This document shows positions 1 to 6,547 of a stretch of 13,904 bases of DNA, in pieces (positions within the stretch are counted from its first letter, which is position 1; each line of letters starts with the position of its first letter). Source of the stretch: CAVTWS01 sp964390555 (GTDB lineage: Bacteria > Actinomycetota > Acidimicrobiia > Acidimicrobiales > SHLQ01); NCBI GenBank assembly GCA_964390555.1, contig CAYMJU010000143.1:1-13904 (forward strand), read 5' to 3'. A program made the position numbers and the translations under genes. The notes beneath the pieces were generated by a model. The model was not told the origin of the DNA. It saw only the letters and a program-made list of their open reading frames with translations, and did no database searches.

Positions 1-102
1 GGCCAGACGCGCCTGCCGCCGACGCTCGCGGCGCGTGGTCGAGCTCAGCGAGTCGGCGAGCAGGCGCTCGGCTCGGGCGACGATCGCGGCCGCGTCGTCC
101 AC
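1..102 (-). CDS. N-terminal fragment of a gene leaving the window, possibly PutA-type proline dehydrogenase
   Basis: Only the first 34 codons are present, running leftward from a GTG at 102 to the window edge with no stop. They begin MDDAAAIVARAERLLADSL and continue with a basic stretch (TTRRERRRQARLA). An in-frame TGA lies just upstream, so the start must be this GTG or a TTG four codons earlier. An amphipathic Ala/Leu-rich helix followed by R-x-ERRR-x-x-RLA resembles the N-terminus of actinobacterial bifunctional proline dehydrogenase/P5C dehydrogenase proteins, as I remember them. That resemblance is weak evidence, and the rest of the protein is needed to confirm it. No clear Shine-Dalgarno or perfect TANNNT box precedes the GTG. 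The region immediately upstream is a 27-bp tandem repeat array that could carry its control sites. Confidence 0.45.
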   Translation of the reverse strand, partial: MDDAAAIVARAERLLADSLSSTTRRERRRQARLA

Positions 103-119
103 CCCGACAGCCAATCACT

Positions 120-240
120 TCTGCGCCTTCGGCGCGGGTCACTCCCTCTCACCTTCGGCGCGGGCAATCACCCTGGCACCTACCGCGCGGGCAATCACCC
201 TCGCACCTTCCGCGCGGGCAATCACCTTCGCGCCAGCGTT
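120..240. repeat. 27-bp tandem repeat array, about 4.5 degenerate copies
   Basis: On the minus strand the unit is approximately GTGCGAGGGTGATTGCCCGC followed by GCGGAAG, 27 bp in all. Two central copies are complete. A copy on the PBP4-gene side is nearly complete, one copy is 26 bp with substitutions, and a last partial copy keeps AAGTGATTG. The core GTGATTGCCCGCGC is shared exactly by three copies. The array fills the gap between the stop of the carboxypeptidase gene and the start of the leftward gene fragment. Because 27 is divisible by three, the plus strand shows an open nonapeptide repeat (ARAITLAPS), but no gene is supported there. Confidence 0.85.
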
Positions 241-255
241 GGGAAGCTCCCGTCC

Positions 256-2667
256 TCACGAGCTGGCGATGGTTTCGACCCATTCGTCGATGACCGGGCG
301 CGCCGCGCTGGTGGTCGTGGCGTTGACCATGATCGAGAACACGACGTCGGTGCCGTCGCTCAACTCGAGGTAGCCCGATAGGGCTCGGCTCACGTCGAGC
401 GTTCCGGTCTTGGCCCTCACGTTCCCGTACGTGGTCGGCGTTCGAAGCCGGCTCGCCAGCGTCCCGGTGCGCGCCGCGATCGGGAGACCGGCGGCGATCT
501 CGTCGCCGATCGCGCCAGCTCGCAGCGCCACGAGGAGTTGCACGAGCTGGCGCGACGAGTGTCGGTCCTGATAGCTCAGGCCGGACCCGTCGGCGTTGTC
601 GCCCGCGTCGACACCCAGCGTCGCGATGGCCGCGGCGGCGCGGGCGGCACCACCCGCCGAGGACCCAGCACCTCCGTTGGCGGCGTCTATCTCGCGCAGC
701 AGGGCCTCGGCGATCTCGTTGTCGCTCGACTCGAGCATGGTGTCGACAAGCTCGGCCACGGTTGGCGAAGGGCGATCGACACTCAGTGTCGCGGCGGGCG
801 GTGTCGGGCCCACCCGAACCGAACCGGTGACGGTCACTCCGGCCGCGGCCAACGCCGCCCGGACGACGGTGCCGTTGAACGGGTCGGGGTCGGCGTGGAA
901 GGCGGCGTCGGTCCGGTACCGGTTGTCGTCGATCATCAGCGCCGACAGCGGCCCGTACTGGTTGCGTTCGAGATGCTCCCAGCCCGGCAGCGACGATCGT
1001 CGTTCGTGACGGGTGGTGTCGATGACCAGGTCGGCGACGCTCGTGATGCCGGCCGCCGCTAGCTGGCGGGCCATCTCGTCGATGTGACCCCGGCGCAACG
1101 TCGGATCGCCGCCGGCTCGCAGGTACGCGTTGCCGGTCGGATCGATCAGGAACCGGGTGTTCAGCGTGTGGGTTGGCGCGAGCAGCGTGAGCGCCCCGGC
1201 CGCGGTGAGCAGCTTCTGGTTCGACGCGGGGATCAGCTCGGCGTCGGGAGACCGGGCGTAGATCTCGCCGACCCCGTCGACCCACACCGTCGCCGACACC
1301 AGCATGCCGCGAAGATCGGGGTCGGCGAGGACCGCGTCGAGTCGCGCTGGGAGCGATCCCAGATCCGGCGCTGGTGGTACCAGCGCCACGCCCGGTTCGG
1401 GGGGCCGAGGGGTGCCGACGAAGTAGCCGAACAGGTCTACGACGAGTTCGGTGCCGGCGGAGGAGAACAGGCTAAGGCCATCGCCGTGCCCCAAGCGGGC
1501 CACGGCCAGCCCGGCCCGAGTGTCGCCGCGGCTCGGGTTGAGCGTCGAGGCCGTCGGTCGGGTCGTCGCGCCCGGGTGATGGGTCACGAACCCGTCGCCG
1601 TAGGCCTCGGTCGCCGTGAGGTTGACGGCCACCGCGCCGACGCGGCCCGCCGGGAGGCTCCCCTGGGCGCCGACGGCCAGGTCGACGCGGCGACCGGCCG
1701 GCAGGCCTCGGATCCCGAGCTCGCGACGGGTGTCGCCGATCCGGATCGGAGAAAGGGGGACGAACAGGCCGGCCTCCCCGGTCCCTTCGGTTCCGAACCA
1801 TCCGGTCACGTCGATCACGAAGTGGGAGGCGTGCTGGGTGAACAGGCTGATTCGGCCGTTGGCGCCGACACGCACGATCGCCGCGTTGGGCACCGTCTCG
1901 CCGGGACCCGAGGTGTTGAGGGTGGAGGCGAGGGGACGAGTGGTCCCCGACGGCCACACGGTTACGAAACCGGGGCGGATCGCATCGACGGCGGTGACGT
2001 TGACGGCCACCGCGCTCACGCCGGTCGGCGGGATGCCGGACAGACCGGTGACGGCGACATCGAAGGTGGTCCCGGCGGGGACTGGAGGCGGCGGGAGCAG
2101 GCCGATCCGGGTGTCGAGGAGCCGGGTCGGGTCGACGGCGGTGAACCGCCCGCCAGGCTGGTTGCCGGCGGGGGCGAACCAGCCCGCGACGTCGGCGACG
2201 AGGTGGGTACCGACGCTGGAGAACAGCTCGATCGCGCCGCCGGTACCGACCGGGATGATGGCCAGGTTGGGTCGCGTCTGGCCGGCCGCAGTGAGGTTGA
2301 GGTTGGACACCTCGGGTCTCGGGGACCCGGCGGGCCACGCGGTCACGAAGCCGGCGCCGGCCGACTCGGTGGCGGTCAGGTTGACCACAACGGCCGTGGC
2401 GTCGACCCCGATGCCGCTGACGCCGGCGACGACGAGCCGGAGGGACTGCCCGGCGCCGATGAAACCGGCACCGGCCGGACGACCCTCGCGCGTGTCGAGC
2501 AGCCGGACCGGGTCGAGCGGAACCAGACGCGACACCGGCAGGCTCGGTGTCGAGTCGGCCGCGACCGCCGCCGCCACGGGTCGATGGTCTCGGGCGACCC
2601 CGGCGCCGACCGTCGTCAGCGCCAACAGGACCAGCACGCATCGCGTGCCCTTAGGAGGCCAGGTCAC
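256..2667 (-). CDS. Secreted D-alanyl-D-alanine carboxypeptidase/endopeptidase (PBP4, peptidase S13) with three N-terminal RLLDTR modules
   Basis: This 803-residue protein should trim or cleave peptidoglycan peptides outside the membrane. A GTG start at 2667 overlaps the upstream deacetylase stop (GTGA), and the open frame beyond it is only the shadow of that gene. Residues 1-37 form a signal peptide (basic start, VLVLLALTTVGAGVA core). Three modules of about 115 residues follow (about 47-164, 174-291, 301-416). The catalytic domain spans about 433-803 and keeps all three penicillin-binding motifs: S482-N-Q-K485 in IPASNQKLL, S648-D-N650, and K753-T-G755 in RAKTGTLD. The typical GSGLS segment is also present. 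At about 370 residues the catalytic region is somewhat shorter than E. coli DacB. The modules are an unusual addition, perhaps for anchoring or surface display. The enzyme assignment is secure; the exact specificity is not. Confidence 0.92.
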   Translation of the reverse strand: MTWPPKGTRCVLVLLALTTVGAGVARDHRPVAAAVAADSTPSLPVSRLVPLDPVRLLDTREGRPAGAGFIGAGQSLRLVVAGVSGIGVDATAVVVNLTATESAGAGFVTAWPAGSPRPEVSNLNLTAAGQTRPNLAIIPVGTGGAIELFSSVGTHLVADVAGWFAPAGNQPGGRFTAVDPTRLLDTRIGLLPPPPVPAGTTFDVAVTGLSGIPPTGVSAVAVNVTAVDAIRPGFVTVWPSGTTRPLASTLNTSGPGETVPNAAIVRVGANGRISLFTQHASHFVIDVTGWFGTEGTGEAGLFVPLSPIRIGDTRRELGIRGLPAGRRVDLAVGAQGSLPAGRVGAVAVNLTATEAYGDGFVTHHPGATTRPTASTLNPSRGDTRAGLAVARLGHGDGLSLFSSAGTELVVDLFGYFVGTPRPPEPGVALVPPAPDLGSLPARLDAVLADPDLRGMLVSATVWVDGVGEIYARSPDAELIPASNQKLLTAAGALTLLAPTHTLNTRFLIDPTGNAYLRAGGDPTLRRGHIDEMARQLAAAGITSVADLVIDTTRHERRSSLPGWEHLERNQYGPLSALMIDDNRYRTDAAFHADPDPFNGTVVRAALAAAGVTVTGSVRVGPTPPAATLSVDRPSPTVAELVDTMLESSDNEIAEALLREIDAANGGAGSSAGGAARAAAAIATLGVDAGDNADGSGLSYQDRHSSRQLVQLLVALRAGAIGDEIAAGLPIAARTGTLASRLRTPTTYGNVRAKTGTLDVSRALSGYLELSDGTDVVFSIMVNATTTSAARPVIDEWVETIASS
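1420..2529 (-). repeat. Three RLLDTR-type modules within the DD-carboxypeptidase gene
   Basis: The three segments lie at 2176-2529, 1795-2148 and 1420-1767. Each opens with a strand ending in RLLDTR (RIGDTR in the third). It continues with a V-N-hydrophobic-T-A block, then GFVT-x-x-P-x-G-x-x-RP-x-x-S-x-LN. It closes with VG-x-x-G-x-x-x-LF followed by a hydrophobic strand ending in a GWF or GYF motif. The alternating hydrophobic pattern suggests an all-beta fold. Such segments recur in secreted proteins of Acidimicrobiia, but I know of no established function. Copy 3 is the most divergent. Confidence 0.85.
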
Positions 2668-3362
2668 GGCACCAGTTCGAAGGTCGTGGCGTACCGGCAG
2701 CCGACCCGCGCCCCGGCTCGTTCGGCGTTGGCACGGAGAAACGCGCCAGCATCGGCCATGTCGCCGCCCAGCCCCGCGAGATAGGTGCGGTGGCATTCGA
2801 GCGAACCGATGCCGTCGTCGAGGGTGTCGGCCACGTCGACGTAGTGCGTCTCGGTTGGTGAGCCGCTGAACAGGCAGAACCGGACACCGCCCCATGCCGG
2901 GCCCGCGTCGGGGAAGAGCCACGGGTTGGCGGCGGCGCGCACGGAGTCGAGCAAGGCCACGCCGACAGCGCGGTGGTCGGAGTGGTTCCACCCTGGCCCG
3001 CCCCAGTCGTCGCGATGGTTGATCGACACCACCACATCGGGTCGATGGCGACGTATCGCCGCGGCCAGATCGAGTCGCAGGGCCAGATCGGCGACGACCA
3101 GGCCGTCGGCATGGTCGAGGAACTCGACGACCGACACCCCGACGGCCGCGCAGCTGTCGCGCTGCTCCTGCTCGCGTGCGGGACCGGCGATCGCCGGGGG
3201 CGTCGACTCGATGCCCGCCTCGCCACGGGTCACGAGCAGGTAGCGGACGTCTTTGCCCTGCCGGGTCCAGCGGGCCACGGCGCTCGCCGCGCCGTACTCC
3301 ATGTCGTCGGGGTGCGCGACCACCGCGAGCGCCGACGACCAGTCCTCGGGAACGGGTTCCAT
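2664..3362 (-). CDS. PIG-L/LmbE-family zinc-dependent N-deacetylase
   Basis: This 232-residue protein belongs to the GlcNAc-PI de-N-acetylase (LmbE/MshB/BshB) family, which removes N-acetyl groups from GlcNAc-type substrates. The metal site is visible: A-H17-P-D-D20-M-E near the N-terminus and H127-S-D-H130 later. His17, Asp20 and His130 are the expected zinc ligands and Asp19 the expected general base. The TRGEAG motif at about 45-50 is also typical. There is no signal peptide, so it should be cytoplasmic. The ATG at 3362 has only a weak GGAA upstream. The stop overlaps the start of the PBP4-type gene by 4 bp, implying translational coupling. The substrate is unknown. Mycothiol-type, lipid-linked or peptidoglycan-precursor GlcNAc are candidates, and the neighbour mildly favours the cell wall. 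Confidence 0.88.
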   Translation of the reverse strand: MEPVPEDWSSALAVVAHPDDMEYGAASAVARWTRQGKDVRYLLVTRGEAGIESTPPAIAGPAREQEQRDSCAAVGVSVVEFLDHADGLVVADLALRLDLAAAIRRHRPDVVVSINHRDDWGGPGWNHSDHRAVGVALLDSVRAAANPWLFPDAGPAWGGVRFCLFSGSPTETHYVDVADTLDDGIGSLECHRTYLAGLGGDMADAGAFLRANAERAGARVGCRYATTFELVP

Positions 3363-3425
3363 CGTTCCAGTGTGGCAAAAGATCGCGCCGCGAACCGGAA
3401 GGGCGCGTTCGCGCGACAGTGTTGC

Positions 3426-4166
3426 ATGGATGTTTCGGTCAACGAGCGCCCGTTCTACGCCGATGTACTAGAGACTCTCCGCGTCGTGGTCGTCGGTGGC
3501 ATCCCGGTCGGGATCCTTGTCGTAGGTGTCGGTAGCCGGCTCGCCATGCTCGCCCTGCGGCTCACGTCGCCCGACCGCGTGCGCGGCATCGAGAGCGACG
3601 ACGGCTTCGAGATCGGGCGGTTCACCCTTTCCGGGAGCTACAACCTGGTCCTGATCGGGGGAGCCATCGGCATCATCGGAGCGGTCGCGTACCAGGCGGT
3701 CGCGCCGTGGCTCCTCGGCCCGACATGGTTCCGCCGTCTCACGGTGGCCGCCGCCGCGGGCGTGGTCGTAGGGTCCATGCTCGTCGAACCCGGCGGCGTC
3801 GACTTCACGTTCCTGAAGCCGACCTGGTTCGCCGTCGCTCTGTTCGTCGCGCTGCCCTTCGTGTTCGGACTGTTGATCGGCCCGTGCGTCGAATCGGTGC
3901 GCCGACCCGAGTCGTGGACTGCCAAGGGCCGGCGGGCATGGCTCGTGCCCCTCGTCTGCATCGCGACCGTCCCCCTGGTCGCGGCGTTCCCGATGATCGT
4001 GGTCGCCGCCGGAACGGTGATGTGGCAGGCGTTGCGACGCTCGGGCGCCATCGAGTACCTGCGCCGTGCCGTGCTGGTGGGGCTGGTCGTTCGCGCCGCC
4101 TGGCTCGGCGTCGTCGGCCTCGGCCTCGCCGCGCTTCTCGGCGACATCGGCGACCTTCGCACCTGA
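3426..4166 (+). CDS. Uncharacterised polytopic membrane protein, actinobacterial type
   Basis: I recognise no function. From the ATG at 3426 the product has 246 residues and about six hydrophobic segments (roughly 18-44, 74-95, 105-120, 133-153, 172-197 and 216-238). A polar loop containing LTSPDRVRGIESDDGFEIG sits between the first two. A second conserved-looking stretch is GGVDFTFLKPTWFAVALF. Similar hypothetical membrane proteins are familiar from actinobacteria. The gene is divergent from the deacetylase. Neither start has a Shine-Dalgarno sequence. An in-frame GTG at 3372 would add 18 residues (starting MAKDRAANRK) but would leave only 9 bp between the divergent genes, so I prefer 3426. 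Confidence 0.75.
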   Translation: MDVSVNERPFYADVLETLRVVVVGGIPVGILVVGVGSRLAMLALRLTSPDRVRGIESDDGFEIGRFTLSGSYNLVLIGGAIGIIGAVAYQAVAPWLLGPTWFRRLTVAAAAGVVVGSMLVEPGGVDFTFLKPTWFAVALFVALPFVFGLLIGPCVESVRRPESWTAKGRRAWLVPLVCIATVPLVAAFPMIVVAAGTVMWQALRRSGAIEYLRRAVLVGLVVRAAWLGVVGLGLAALLGDIGDLRT

Positions 4167-4177
4167 CGCGCTCAGGT
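4161..4177 (+). terminator. Short hairpin over the stop codon of the membrane-protein gene
   Basis: ACCTGA (4161-4166) pairs perfectly with TCAGGT (4172-4177) around a 5-nt CGCGC loop, followed by TTTC. The stop codon lies in the left arm. The stem is only 6 bp and there is no real T-tract, so terminator function is uncertain. Confidence 0.3.
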
Positions 4178-4194
4178 TTCGGGCCGGATCTGGC

Positions 4195-4200
4195 CGATAC
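4195..4200 (+). promoter_or_regulatory. Possible -10 element for the beta-propeller gene
   Basis: GATACT matches four of six positions of TATAAT. It would place a transcript start near 4207 and leave a leader of about 57 nt containing a good ribosome binding site. No convincing -35 element is visible. Confidence 0.3.
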
Positions 4201-4249
4201 TAACGATGCGGGTTGGGGTGCGGCCGTCTGGGCGCGCCCCTCCACCATC

Positions 4250-4254
4250 GGAGG
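4250..4254 (+). promoter_or_regulatory. Strong Shine-Dalgarno sequence that sets the start at 4264
   Basis: GGAGG lies 9 nt before the GTG at 4264. It is the only strong Shine-Dalgarno sequence found at a gene start here. It selects the GTG over the upstream in-frame ATG at 4213 and leaves a proper signal peptide at the N-terminus. Confidence 0.75.
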
Positions 4255-4263
4255 TTCTCGCTC

Positions 4264-6486
4264 GTGAAGCCCCTCGTTCGTCTCGTCCTTGTCGCGCTCG
4301 CTGCTTCGCTGGTCGGCGTCATCGGACCGGCACCCTCAGCCGGGGCGGCCACCCCCGCGCTGCCCGGGTTCTTGGACCGTACGGTCGCCCAGTTCTCCGG
4401 CACGCCGACGGCCCTGGCGTTCGCGCCCGACGGTCGGTTGTTCATCGCGTTGAAGAACGGGACCGTGCGCGTGGTCGAGAACGGGGTGTTGCGCCCCGAT
4501 CCCGTGCTCACGTTGAGTGTCAACACGTCGAGCGAGCGGGGATTGCTCGGCCTGGCGTTCCCGCCGGACTTCGCGACCAGTCACCGGATGTACGTCCACT
4601 ACACCACCAGCGCCAGCCCACATGGCCGGGTGTCGTGGTTCACCCTCGACGGCAACACCGCCAGTGGCGAGACGCCGGTCCTCGACCTGCCCGCGCTCGT
4701 CGCCGGCAATCACAACGGTGGCGCCATCCACTTCGGGGCCGACGCCATGCTCTACGTCGCCGTCGGAGAGAACGCCGTGCCGGCCCGGGCCCAGGATCCG
4801 AGCTCGCCGTTCGGCAAGATCCTGCGCCTCACGCCCGACGGCGAGGTGCCCCTCGACAACCCGAACGTGTCCGGTCCGGTCGACTACGCCGACATGGTGT
4901 GGGCGTCGGGGCTGCGCAACCCGTTCACGATGGCGTTCCAGCCCGGCACCGGGCGGCTCTTCATCAACGATGTCGGCTCGTCGCAGTTCGAGGAGATCAA
5001 CGAAGGAGCCCGCGGCTTCAACTACGGCTGGCCGGCCACCGAAGGACCGGGCTCGCCCGGCGTCGTTCACGCCTACGGACGCGCCGACGGGTGCTCGATC
5101 ATCGGCGGCGGGTTCTACAACCCGACAACGGTCGAGCTCCCGGTGTCCTACGTCGGGGACTACTTCTTCTCGGACTTGTGCGGGGGCTGGATCCGGTCCC
5201 TCGATACGGCTACGGGAGTGGTGACCCAGGTGGCGACGGGGCTCAATTCGGGCACGGCGCTGATCGTCGGTCCTGACGGTGGCGTGTACTACGGCGAGTC
5301 GGGGCGGGTCGGTCGGCTCGGCTACACCACGACACCGCCGCCCGTCGTCGGCAACCCGAGCCGGTTCGTACCGGTGACGCCCACCCGTTTGCTCGACACG
5401 CGCATCGGCCTCGGCGCCCCCGCGGCTCAGCTCGGCTCGGGCGGGCAGATCGACCTGCAGATCAGCGGCGCGGGTCCGATCCCCGCCACCGACATCGAGG
5501 CGGTCGTCCTAAACGTCACCGCGACCGAAGCCCGGGGTGCGGGTTTCGTGACGGTGTTCCCGGCGGGGACGGCGCGGCCCAACGCATCGAACCTCAACCT
5601 CGAGTTCGCCGGGCAGACCGCGCCCAACCTCGTCGTGGTCGATGTCGGCGCCAACGGCCGGGTGTCGCTGTTCACCCAGGCGGGTACTCACCTGGTGGCC
5701 GACGTGGCCGGGTACTTCGTGGCCTCTCCTGCCGCACGCGACGGCCGTTTCGTGGCCGCCGCCAACCCCACCCGGCTGCTCGACACCCGTGTGGGCGTCG
5801 GCGCTCCGGCGGCCCGGCTTCCGGCGAACGGGCAGATCGACCTGACCGTGCTCGGTGCTGGCCCCGTCCCGGCATCGGGCGTGTCGGCGGTGGTGCTCAA
5901 CCTCACCGGTGTCATCGCGTCGAGCCGCGGGTTCGTGACCGCCTGGCCCGCTGGTAGCGGCCGCCCGGTGGCATCGAACCTCAACCTCGACTTCCTCGAA
6001 ACCCGTCCGAACCTGGTCATCGTGCCCGTCGGCAACGGCGGCCGGATCTCGCTGTTCACGCAGCCGTCGGTCGACCTGGTCGCCGACGTGATCGGCTGGT
6101 TCACCGACGGCACAGCGGACTCATCGGCGAGCGGCCTGTTCGTCCCCCTGAGTCCTACTCGCCTGCTCGATACCCGGTCGGCCGGGCCGGCGTTGGGGGC
6201 GGGGGCGACCATCGCGACCGCGGTCCACGGCACCATCGTCGATCCGCAGTCCCGCGCGGCAGCGGTCGTTCTCAACGCCACCATCACCGCCGCCACCGCG
6301 CCGGGGTTCGTCACGTTGTGGCCCGCCGGCCAGGGCCGCCCGGTGGCGTCGAACCTCAATGCGTCACGCCCGCAGCAGACCATCGCGAACCTGGGGATCG
6401 TGGCGCTCGGCCAAGGGAGCTTCACCAGCTTCACCCAGTCCGGCACCCACCTGGTCTTCGACGTGGCTGGCTACTTCCAGAGTTAG
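4264..6486 (+). CDS. Secreted glucose/sorbosone dehydrogenase-like beta-propeller (PQQ-type) with three C-terminal RLLDTR modules
   Basis: The product has 740 residues. MKPLVRLVLVALAASLVGVI leads a signal peptide ending near PSAGAA (about 28). Residues about 36-355 match the six-bladed propeller of soluble PQQ-dependent aldose/sorbosone dehydrogenases: ERGLLGLAFPPDF (91-103), NHNGGAIHFG (149-158), YVAVGEN (164-170), GLRNPFTMAF (216-225), INDVGSSQFEEINE (234-247) and NYGWP (253-257). By family analogy His150 is the catalytic base. PQQ use and the substrate cannot be read from the sequence, and some family members are non-enzymatic. Three modules follow (367-485, 495-613, 625-738), matching those at the N-terminus of the carboxypeptidase 1.6 kb away on the other strand. 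GTG is chosen for its Shine-Dalgarno sequence and signal peptide. Confidence 0.88.
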   Translation: MKPLVRLVLVALAASLVGVIGPAPSAGAATPALPGFLDRTVAQFSGTPTALAFAPDGRLFIALKNGTVRVVENGVLRPDPVLTLSVNTSSERGLLGLAFPPDFATSHRMYVHYTTSASPHGRVSWFTLDGNTASGETPVLDLPALVAGNHNGGAIHFGADAMLYVAVGENAVPARAQDPSSPFGKILRLTPDGEVPLDNPNVSGPVDYADMVWASGLRNPFTMAFQPGTGRLFINDVGSSQFEEINEGARGFNYGWPATEGPGSPGVVHAYGRADGCSIIGGGFYNPTTVELPVSYVGDYFFSDLCGGWIRSLDTATGVVTQVATGLNSGTALIVGPDGGVYYGESGRVGRLGYTTTPPPVVGNPSRFVPVTPTRLLDTRIGLGAPAAQLGSGGQIDLQISGAGPIPATDIEAVVLNVTATEARGAGFVTVFPAGTARPNASNLNLEFAGQTAPNLVVVDVGANGRVSLFTQAGTHLVADVAGYFVASPAARDGRFVAAANPTRLLDTRVGVGAPAARLPANGQIDLTVLGAGPVPASGVSAVVLNLTGVIASSRGFVTAWPAGSGRPVASNLNLDFLETRPNLVIVPVGNGGRISLFTQPSVDLVADVIGWFTDGTADSSASGLFVPLSPTRLLDTRSAGPALGAGATIATAVHGTIVDPQSRAAAVVLNATITAATAPGFVTLWPAGQGRPVASNLNASRPQQTIANLGIVALGQGSFTSFTQSGTHLVFDVAGYFQS
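5362..6477 (+). repeat. Three RLLDTR-type modules within the beta-propeller gene
   Basis: The copies lie at 5362-5718, 5746-6102 and 6136-6477. All carry PTRLLDTR and GFVT-x-x-PAG-x-x-RP-x-ASNLN. Copies 1 and 3 share GTHLV-x-DVAGYF; copy 2 ends in DVIGWF. Copy 3 is loosest in the middle (VVLNATITAATAPGFVTLW) and ends two residues before the C-terminus, so the protein finishes on a complete module. Confidence 0.85.
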
Positions 6487-6497
6487 CGCGCTCGAGC

Positions 6498-6547
6498 GAA
6501 CTGGGTGGGGCGTCAGGGCCTGACGGCCCTGACGCCCCACCCAGTTC
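6498..6547. terminator. Perfect 23-bp hairpin between convergent genes, likely bidirectional terminator
   Basis: The left arm is 6498-6520 and the right arm 6525-6547, with a 4-nt TGAC loop and no mismatch. It begins 12 bp after the beta-propeller stop. Its right arm reaches into the stop codon of the convergent acetyltransferase (6546-6548). There is no T-tract on either side; actinobacterial terminators often lack one. The symmetry lets it act on both transcripts. Confidence 0.8.

Noticed and set aside
35..373. Plus-strand open frame with an ARAITLAPS nonapeptide repeat
   Set aside because: The repeat only reflects the 27-bp DNA repeat. The frame overlaps the supported end of the carboxypeptidase gene and has no start signal.
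1084..2869. Long plus-strand open frames opposite the carboxypeptidase gene
   Set aside because: Their products are low-complexity, rich in Arg, Gly, Ala and Pro, with no domain signature. They are antisense shadows in high-GC DNA.
2668..3378. N-terminal extension of the carboxypeptidase frame up to 3378
   Set aside because: It overlaps the whole deacetylase gene in another frame, is Arg-rich with no signal peptide at its start, and the GTG at 2667 gives a proper exported N-terminus.
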